Under the pieces are notes generated by a model that was not told the origin of the DNA, searched no databases, and saw nothing but the letters and a program-made list of their open reading frames with translations. DNA of 34,363 bases from Mariprofundaceae bacterium (GTDB taxonomy: Bacteria > Pseudomonadota > Zetaproteobacteria > Mariprofundales > Mariprofundaceae): positions 1 through 34,363 of the forward strand of contig JAUZQO010000023.1 of NCBI GenBank assembly GCA_030950925.1, given 5' to 3'. Position numbers and translations under genes: made by a program. This document shows, piece after piece, positions 28,995 to 34,363 of the stretch. How positions within the stretch are numbered: position 1 is the first letter of the stretch; every line of letters begins with the position of its first letter.

Positions 28995-29813
28995 ATGTTT
29001 AAAAAGATATTGGTCACGGCAGCCTTAATTGCGCTGCCGATTTCCGTTGCTCAAGCATCGGATGATATGCCAGATGGTAAAAAGATTTACCAAAACAATT
29101 GCGCAAGCTGTCATGGTATGGATGGTACAATCAGTAAGTTTGGGAAAGATTTAAAACCATTTCCAGCGCGTAACCATCGTGCCATGGCTCAAGTTGTGAG
29201 TCGTGGTGAAATGCGTCGTATTATTACTTACGGTGTACGCGGAACAGGTATGCGCGCAAAAAAATATGATCTTAAGCCTTTGCAAATCGAAGCTGTGATT
29301 GATTATATCAAAACCTTTGATTATAAGTCCAACCTTGCCAATGGTAAAAAACGTTTTGAACAAGTCTGTTCGTCCTGTCATAGCATGGATGGACGTGCAA
29401 CAACGGGCTTGGGTGCTACCAACTTGGTGTATTCCAAGCTTAATTTAGAAGACATTGTTCATACGCTTCGGCACGGTCGTTCAGGCACATTAATGACAGC
29501 CAATGAGCACCAATTGAGTAACCCAGACATCAACGATGTCGCGCATTATGTTCTCTCCCTCCGTTATAAAGCCAATCTTAACAATGGTAAAAAACTGTAT
29601 GCTAAGCATTGCCAATCTTGCCATTCAAGCCCAAGTACGATCAAACTCTATGGCAATGCGGCTGGAAAAATGAAACTGGCTGATTTAAGCGATCAAATGC
29701 TTGATCTTCGTATTCGTCATGGTCGTCATATCCATCGTGCAGGCAAAGCGGTAGAAAAACTATCATCGGATGAAATTCTTGATCTCATGGCTTACGTTCG
29801 TAAAAATAGATAA
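28995..29813 (+). CDS. Periplasmic trihaem cytochrome c with three tandem domains
   Basis: A 272-residue secreted protein. A signal peptide (about 1-21, ending VAQA) is followed by three class I cytochrome domains of about 85 residues with motifs CASCH (36-40), CSSCH (125-129) and CQSCH (206-210). Each domain opens with a DGKK/NGKK-x-[YF]-x-x-x-C pattern, which suggests internal duplication. The distal Met is visible in domain 1 (GTGMRAK) and domain 2 (GTLMTAN). Domain 3 has GRHIHRAGKAV at that place and no Met, so its haem may be bis-His, otherwise ligated or open. GGGAGGGGAG precedes the ATG. It ends the cluster before the terminator. The substrate or partner is unknown. Confidence 0.92.
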   Translation: MFKKILVTAALIALPISVAQASDDMPDGKKIYQNNCASCHGMDGTISKFGKDLKPFPARNHRAMAQVVSRGEMRRIITYGVRGTGMRAKKYDLKPLQIEAVIDYIKTFDYKSNLANGKKRFEQVCSSCHSMDGRATTGLGATNLVYSKLNLEDIVHTLRHGRSGTLMTANEHQLSNPDINDVAHYVLSLRYKANLNNGKKLYAKHCQSCHSSPSTIKLYGNAAGKMKLADLSDQMLDLRIRHGRHIHRAGKAVEKLSSDEILDLMAYVRKNR

Positions 29814-29840
29814 TATTTTTCAATACTGAGAATAAAAAAA

Positions 29841-29867
29841 GGCTCCTAATGAAGGAGCCTTTTTTTT
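29841..29867. terminator. Rho-independent terminator, usable in both directions
   Basis: A stem of GGCTCCT and AGGAGCC with a 5-nt AATGA loop (29841-29859) is followed by eight T residues and preceded by seven A residues (29834-29840). It should end the cytochrome transcript on the plus strand and the gnd-zwf-pgl transcript arriving from the other side, since pgl stops at 29884. Confidence 0.92.
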
Positions 29868-29883
29868 ATGCACAAAAAAATCT

Positions 29884-30543
29884 TTATAAAATTGTATGCC
29901 ACTCACTATCATTGATAGAAATTGGAAAATCCTCACCTAAACGCAAACGCTCAAACACCTCACGCTTACCTTCACCTGTGACCATCATGATACGTTGACG
30001 CGCAGCTTTAAGTGTTTTGTATCCCATCGACACACGATCTGAAGGCGGTTTTGGTGAATCATAAACAGCCACTGCTAAATCATGACTCAATAATGCAGGA
30101 TTATCAGGAAATAGACTGGCTGTATGACCATCTTCCCCCATCCCCAACAACACCAAATCCAAACATGAAATCAATGATAACGCATCAACATACTGCTTCG
30201 CAGCTTCTTTCGCCCCCAGTTCAGCATGAATGCGATGAATATTTGACTCAGGCATAGGCACATGATTGAGAAAAGCTTGATTTGCCATCTCATCATTGCG
30301 TTCCACATCTCCCACAGGTAAGCAGCGCTCATCACCAAACCATACATGCACTTTTTTCCAATCAATCGGCGCATCACACAACATTTCATAACACAACTTG
30401 GGCGATGTTCCACCCGCCAAAGCCCAGTGGAATACACCACGTTTAGCGATAGCCTGTTCGCCTGACTGAACCACCAAATCAGCCACACCTTGGGCTAAAT
30501 CTTCCATGTTTGTATAATGCTGAATATTCATATCAATAGTCAT
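29884..30543 (-). CDS. pgl: 6-phosphogluconolactonase
   Basis: The enzyme hydrolyses 6-phosphogluconolactone to 6-phosphogluconate, step two of the oxidative pentose phosphate pathway. It belongs to the DevB/SOL type: HWALAGGTSPKLCYEMLCDA, then HVWFGDERCLPVGDVERND, then DLVLLGMGEDGHTASLFPDN, then RVSMGYKTLKAARQRIMMVT. About 219 residues, a normal length. I prefer ATG 30543 because GAGG lies 7 bp upstream; a GTG at 30546 and an ATG at 30531 are also in frame. The start overlaps the end of zwf by about 11 bp, so translation is coupled. It is the last gene of the operon before the terminator. Confidence 0.95.
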   Translation of the reverse strand: MTIDMNIQHYTNMEDLAQGVADLVVQSGEQAIAKRGVFHWALAGGTSPKLCYEMLCDAPIDWKKVHVWFGDERCLPVGDVERNDEMANQAFLNHVPMPESNIHRIHAELGAKEAAKQYVDALSLISCLDLVLLGMGEDGHTASLFPDNPALLSHDLAVAVYDSPKPPSDRVSMGYKTLKAARQRIMMVTGEGKREVFERLRLGEDFPISINDSEWHTIL

Positions 30544-32050
30544 CACATAACCTCAAATCACGCCATCCACCTTCACACTCATCCAATAAAGCATCCATAC
30601 CTAGAATATCAAGTGTACCAGCGGGGTATGTTGCAATATCTGTTTCTTTTGCCCATGCATCCATAATCGGTGCCACAATTGCCCAACTTTCCTCGACTTC
30701 ATCGGCACGAGAAAACAAACCTGCTTCACCCAACATGACATCATGCAACAATGTTTCATAGGCTTCGGGCATGCCTGAACCCACGATGCCATAAGAAGCA
30801 TCCAGTTTTACACCTCTTAATTCAGTGGAAAGCCCAGGTTGCTTGGCAGTCATGGTCAGTTGCATCCCTTCATCGGGTTGCAAGCGGAAAATCAATTCAT
30901 TGTTGCGACCATTATCATGGTCTAAATCAAATAATTTTTGCGGTGATTCCTTGAATCGAATGCAAATTTCAGACACACGATCAGGCAAACGCTTGCCTGT
31001 TCGCAACACAAAGGGAACCCCTTGCCAGCGCCAGTTATCAATATAAAATTTCACTGCGGCAAATGTTTCCGTACATGAATCATCGGCAACATTCTTTTCA
31101 TCACGATAAGCAGCGACAGTTTCATCACCCACTTTACCTTTAGCATATTGCGCACGCACCGCAATATCTTTGACATCTTCAGGCTTAATCTCGCGCATCG
31201 AACGCAAGACTTTCATTTTCTCATCACGCACATCATTGGCATCCAATGAAATCGGCGGCTCCATCGCCACCAATGCCATCACCTGCATCAAATGACTTTG
31301 AATCATATCACGAAATGCACCTGAATTTTCGTAATAACCCGCGCGATAACCAATACCCAAGGATTCAGAGACTGAAATTTGGATATGGTCGATATAATTA
31401 CGATTCCACAACGGTTCTAATACTGCATTGGCAAAGCGAAACACCATCAAGTTTTGCACCGCTTCTTTACCCAAATAGTGATCAATACGATAAATTTGAG
31501 ATTCATCAAAGTAAGTCTGTAACTTATCGTTTAAATCTTTGGCACTCGCCAAATCCATACCAAACGGTTTTTCAACCACAATACGGCGAAAACCATCCGA
31601 TTCATCCGATAAGCCTGCATCTTTGAGGTTTTTGCACACCACTTCATACCAAGAAGGCGGAATCGCCAAATAATACAACGCATTGGTTTTGCCACCATCT
31701 GCATGCAGTGCCTTGGCAAGGTCTTGGTACATGTTTGGATCGGTTAAATCGCCCACCACCAAATCCAATTTATCTGCAATTCTCCGCCATGACGGTGGAT
31801 TCATCACTGCTTCAGGAAAATAATGCAAGAGCTGGTCATGCACATAATTCACCCAGTGGGAACGCGTCCATTTGGAACGTACCACACCAATGATGCGTGA
31901 ATGAGAACCTAACAAATTCCAACGGTGCATGTGTGCCAAGGCTGGCAATAGCTTTCGTTTACTTAAATCACCTGACGCACCAAAAATCACAATATTGGTC
32001 GCTTCAGGTCGCTCACTGCCAATCAAGGAGGCAAACTTATCGCCTGCCAT
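30533..32050 (-). CDS. zwf: Glucose-6-phosphate 1-dehydrogenase
   Basis: The first enzyme of the oxidative pentose phosphate pathway, 505 residues. It has an N-terminal Rossmann domain with NIVIFGASGDLSKRKLLPAL. The active-site block RIDHYLGKEAVQNLMVFRFA supplies the substrate-binding His and Lys, and the C-terminal dimerisation domain includes VPFVLRTGKRLPDRVSEICI. It starts 2 bp after gnd and overlaps pgl, so the three form one operon. With gnd and pgl it makes reducing power and ribulose-5-phosphate. Coenzyme choice cannot be settled by eye. Confidence 0.97.
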   Translation of the reverse strand: MAGDKFASLIGSERPEATNIVIFGASGDLSKRKLLPALAHMHRWNLLGSHSRIIGVVRSKWTRSHWVNYVHDQLLHYFPEAVMNPPSWRRIADKLDLVVGDLTDPNMYQDLAKALHADGGKTNALYYLAIPPSWYEVVCKNLKDAGLSDESDGFRRIVVEKPFGMDLASAKDLNDKLQTYFDESQIYRIDHYLGKEAVQNLMVFRFANAVLEPLWNRNYIDHIQISVSESLGIGYRAGYYENSGAFRDMIQSHLMQVMALVAMEPPISLDANDVRDEKMKVLRSMREIKPEDVKDIAVRAQYAKGKVGDETVAAYRDEKNVADDSCTETFAAVKFYIDNWRWQGVPFVLRTGKRLPDRVSEICIRFKESPQKLFDLDHDNGRNNELIFRLQPDEGMQLTMTAKQPGLSTELRGVKLDASYGIVGSGMPEAYETLLHDVMLGEAGLFSRADEVEESWAIVAPIMDAWAKETDIATYPAGTLDILGMDALLDECEGGWRDLRLCDDY

Positions 32051-32052
32051 GA

Positions 32053-32976
32053 TTAGTCTTCCTTATTGGCAGGTTTAATCGCATGTCCACCAAAACCAGC
32101 ACGTTGTGCATTCACAATTTTACCCGCAAAGGCATCCTTTTGACGGCTACGGAAGCGCATTTGTAAAGCTAAGGTCATCACTGGCGTTGGAATCCCCAAA
32201 TCAATCGCTTCATTGGCAGTCCAGCGTCCTTCGCCCGAATCATCCATCCAATCCGATAATGAGGATAAATCACCATCTTGTTCCAAGGCATCACCTGTTA
32301 AATCCAATAACCATGATGATACAACCGAACCATGTTGCCAAACACGAGAAATTTGGTGCATGTCCAAATCAAATTCTTCTTTGGCTTTCATCAATTCAAA
32401 ACCTTCGGCAAACGCTTGCATCATGCCGTATTCCATACCATTATGAACCATTTTCACGAAATGCCCAGAACCCACAGGTCCCATATGTCCCCAACCCTTA
32501 CCATCATCCGATGCCAAGGTGGTCAAGGCTGGTGCAATCAAATTAATGGCTGTTTTTTCACCACCAATCATCAAGGAATAACCATTTTTCAAACCCCAAA
32601 CGCCACCCGATGTGCCACAATCGGCAAAAAGAATGCCTTTTTCAGCCAGTTCCGCACCACGACGCTGACCTTCTTTGTAATTGGAATTTCCACCATCAAT
32701 GATTAAATCACCTGCTTCCAAACCAGCGTTTAATAGGTTTTCTATGCTTGAATCGACAAACTGATGGGGAACCATAATCCAAACCACACGCGGCGAGGGT
32801 AACTGGGCAATGACATCTTCAAGACTCGAAGCCGAAGATACCCCTTCAAATTCACCCGCTAAAGCAAGGCTTGGGGCTGTATCCACATCGTAAGCCACCA
32901 CTTCATGTTCGCCCTGCATCAAACGCTTGACCATATTTCCGCCCATGCGACCCAAACCCAACATTGCTAATTTCAT
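32053..32976 (-). CDS. gnd: 6-phosphogluconate dehydrogenase, short NAD-type
   Basis: Oxidative decarboxylation of 6-phosphogluconate to ribulose-5-phosphate. At 307 residues it belongs to the short form of the family, as opposed to the NADP-dependent form of about 470 residues. The dinucleotide fold starts MKLAMLGLGRMGGNMVKRLM. Asp30 at the end of the second strand (HEVVAYDVD) replaces the Asn-Arg of NADP enzymes and argues for NAD. DLIIDGGNSNYKEGQRRG is the substrate signature, and GSGHFVKMVHNGMEYGMMQA holds the catalytic Lys. AGGAG is 8 bp from the ATG. It is the first gene of the gnd-zwf-pgl operon, though it sits 67 bp after the stop of a gene in the same direction. Confidence 0.94.
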   Translation of the reverse strand: MKLAMLGLGRMGGNMVKRLMQGEHEVVAYDVDTAPSLALAGEFEGVSSASSLEDVIAQLPSPRVVWIMVPHQFVDSSIENLLNAGLEAGDLIIDGGNSNYKEGQRRGAELAEKGILFADCGTSGGVWGLKNGYSLMIGGEKTAINLIAPALTTLASDDGKGWGHMGPVGSGHFVKMVHNGMEYGMMQAFAEGFELMKAKEEFDLDMHQISRVWQHGSVVSSWLLDLTGDALEQDGDLSSLSDWMDDSGEGRWTANEAIDLGIPTPVMTLALQMRFRSRQKDAFAGKIVNAQRAGFGGHAIKPANKED

Positions 32977-33043
32977 TGTCGATCTCCTTATGATTTTCGC
33001 TCATTATCGCCCAATCTATGATAAGGTTCAATCAAAAATCATA

Positions 33044-34363
33044 TCAAGGTAACTTCCAACGCCATGAAAGAACCACTTCACCATTCATACGAAAATTATC
33101 TTGTGGCATACGGTTGAAGCCCCAGTTGGCATATTCAATATTAAAACTTCCTACTTGCCATTTGGAGCGACCAAAACCATAGGTCCAACTCCAGTCATTA
33201 CGATGAAATCGCTTATGCCAAGCAAATGATTTACCTATACCTGCTCTAGCAAACCAGCCATCGCCAAAATTGTATTGCCAATCACTGTGTAAAGCAGGGA
33301 TACCCTTGGAAAAGGAGAACGATACGTTGCTTTGGTAACGTTTGGGTAAGGCGATTAATTTCATCAAACTAAGGTTATAACCCAGCTTAAACTCCATGTT
33401 TTTAATGGTTGGCACCGTATTTAATGTTTTTGGAACCCATTGATTCCATCCCAATGAAAAACCACCTGGTCTCCAATCCGTATAACCCAAGCCCCATGTA
33501 TAGGTCGGAACTTTCGCGCCTCCGCCAGCCACAGGCATCGTTAGTCCACCTCGGATATAAAAATTCTTATAGGGTGACCATTGCCCATTGCTTGTGAAGC
33601 TATAACTATTATCTCTTAAGCGCCAACGTAACTGAACATCTCCTACCAAGCCCACATTGGGTCCTTTGGGCAAAGGAAAATTATCATAACCATGAATCAA
33701 CGAACGGGTAAAAAACATACCATCCGACATCAACTTCTCTGAAGACAGATCTTGAATATTCTCATGTTTTTCTTGTTTTTTAGCCAACGACTCAGCCCAA
33801 TGTAAGCCTTGCCTAACTGGGCGCTGAGTAAGGTTTACCGTCATTTTCAGTCCACGAGGTGATAAGCGCACACTTCCTTCGTCATGTTCTACACGCGGTA
33901 ATGCTGCCAGTTGAAGGCTGGTTTGACCCAGTCTTGGCATCAAAAAGTCTGAATCATATACCTTATGATATGCATTCGCTGCTGGAAGTGACCCACGAGA
34001 TCCCGTATGCATAGCTTGGTATTTCGAACTTGGCAAAAATGTTTTGGTGTGTTTTTTGATTGCTATTTTTTTCTTAAATTTAGTTTTTTTCGGCTTTACT
34101 TTCGGCTTTACTTTCGGTTTGACCTTTGTCTTTAGCTTCGTTTTTTGTTTTAGCTTCTTAGGCTCATCTTGCAACCACAAAACAGGATCTTTGGGGACAT
34201 GACGGTAAAATGTATCATAAGGAAGTGTTTCAGGGTCATAAAGTGTTTGACCATTCCATGGGTTTGGAAAACATTGTTTTCGCTCGACACGATAAAGAAA
34301 CTGGCGTTTGGAGCGCGCATCTAAATCGCTTTTTACTAAGAGTTCAGGGCGAATCCGATGCTT
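33044..34363 (-). CDS. Probable outer-membrane beta-barrel protein, C-terminal part (cut by window edge)
   Basis: The frame is open through 34363, so at least 439 codons are visible and the N-terminus is outside the window. The apparent start at 34180 is an internal TTG in LWLQDEPK. Upstream residues include FPNPWNGQTLYDPETLPYDT and then FYRHVPKDPV. A lysine-rich stretch follows (34050-34165, with three KVKP repeats). The last 250 residues are rich in Trp, Tyr and Gly with alternating polar/hydrophobic segments, such as TYTWGLGYTDWRPGGFSLGW and WSWTYGFGRSKWQVGSFNIE, as in outer-membrane barrels. Nothing here fixes a function. A resemblance to exopolysaccharide-secretion barrels of the YjbH or Wzi type is only an impression. 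It may precede gnd in the same transcript. Confidence 0.6.
   Translation of the reverse strand, partial: KHRIRPELLVKSDLDARSKRQFLYRVERKQCFPNPWNGQTLYDPETLPYDTFYRHVPKDPVLWLQDEPKKLKQKTKLKTKVKPKVKPKVKPKKTKFKKKIAIKKHTKTFLPSSKYQAMHTGSRGSLPAANAYHKVYDSDFLMPRLGQTSLQLAALPRVEHDEGSVRLSPRGLKMTVNLTQRPVRQGLHWAESLAKKQEKHENIQDLSSEKLMSDGMFFTRSLIHGYDNFPLPKGPNVGLVGDVQLRWRLRDNSYSFTSNGQWSPYKNFYIRGGLTMPVAGGGAKVPTYTWGLGYTDWRPGGFSLGWNQWVPKTLNTVPTIKNMEFKLGYNLSLMKLIALPKRYQSNVSFSFSKGIPALHSDWQYNFGDGWFARAGIGKSFAWHKRFHRNDWSWTYGFGRSKWQVGSFNIEYANWGFNRMPQDNFRMNGEVVLSWRWKLP
34089..34124 (+). repeat. Three 12-bp tandem repeats inside the barrel-protein gene
   Basis: Two perfect copies of TTCGGCTTTACT are followed by a diverged TTCGGTTTGACC. 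On the minus strand they encode three KVKP units of the lysine-rich segment. Being multiples of three, changes in copy number would keep the frame, so the linker length could vary between strains. Confidence 0.85.

Overview
The window reads as a chromosomal segment of a Gram-negative, respiring proteobacterium of moderate GC content. The signs are SPOR-domain and M23 cell-envelope genes, an RND pump, a GloB/UvrA pair, 2-oxoglutarate dehydrogenase, several c-type cytochromes and a probable outer-membrane barrel. An autotrophic or iron-oxidising marine lineage such as the Zetaproteobacteria would fit the cytochromes and overall style. That is an inference from gene content only and is not proven here.

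Layout. Positions 1-1900 are a decayed, AT-rich accessory patch. It holds the 3' end of an ISL3-type transposase with its terminal repeat and a second diverged terminal repeat 85 bp further on. It also holds a gene resembling the C-terminal half of a DUF429 protein, a long non-coding stretch with hairpins, and an XRE antitoxin pseudogene with a nonsense codon and a frameshift. Positions 1957-5570 (+) carry gloB and uvrA. A 257-bp MITE-like element with 14-bp terminal inverted repeats and a 5-bp target duplication sits on the uvrA stop codon. Positions 5862-16589 (-) form one tight run, read in the order argS, SPOR protein, AmgK-like kinase, RND pump, asnB-type amidotransferase and two GT4 glycosyltransferases. 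All gaps are 26 bp or less or are overlaps, suggesting an envelope or exopolysaccharide operon behind argS. Positions 16759-18688 (-) hold a CBS-domain protein, tsaE and an M23 peptidase. Positions 18883-26652 (-) hold sucA, sucB, a hybrid histidine kinase and thiC. Positions 26865-27659 (-) encode a YdcF/ElyC-like membrane protein. Divergent from it, positions 27837-29813 (+) carry a three-gene cytochrome c cluster closed by a strong bidirectional terminator at 29841-29867. Positions 29884-32976 (-) are a gnd-zwf-pgl oxidative pentose phosphate operon. The right edge holds the C-terminal part of a tryptophan-rich, beta-barrel-like protein with a lysine-rich repeat segment.

A family of palindromic intergenic repeats runs through the window, with six copies seen. 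Several carry a TGATATAGTG-type terminal repeat. These are the main structure that the genes do not explain, and in two places mobile repeats supply the stop codon of the neighbouring gene. The less ordinary biology is in the cytochrome cluster (a four-helix membrane monohaem protein, a small lysine-rich cytochrome and a trihaem protein whose third domain lacks the usual Met ligand), in an E2 subunit without a visible E3-binding domain, and in the RND/amidotransferase/glycosyltransferase run.
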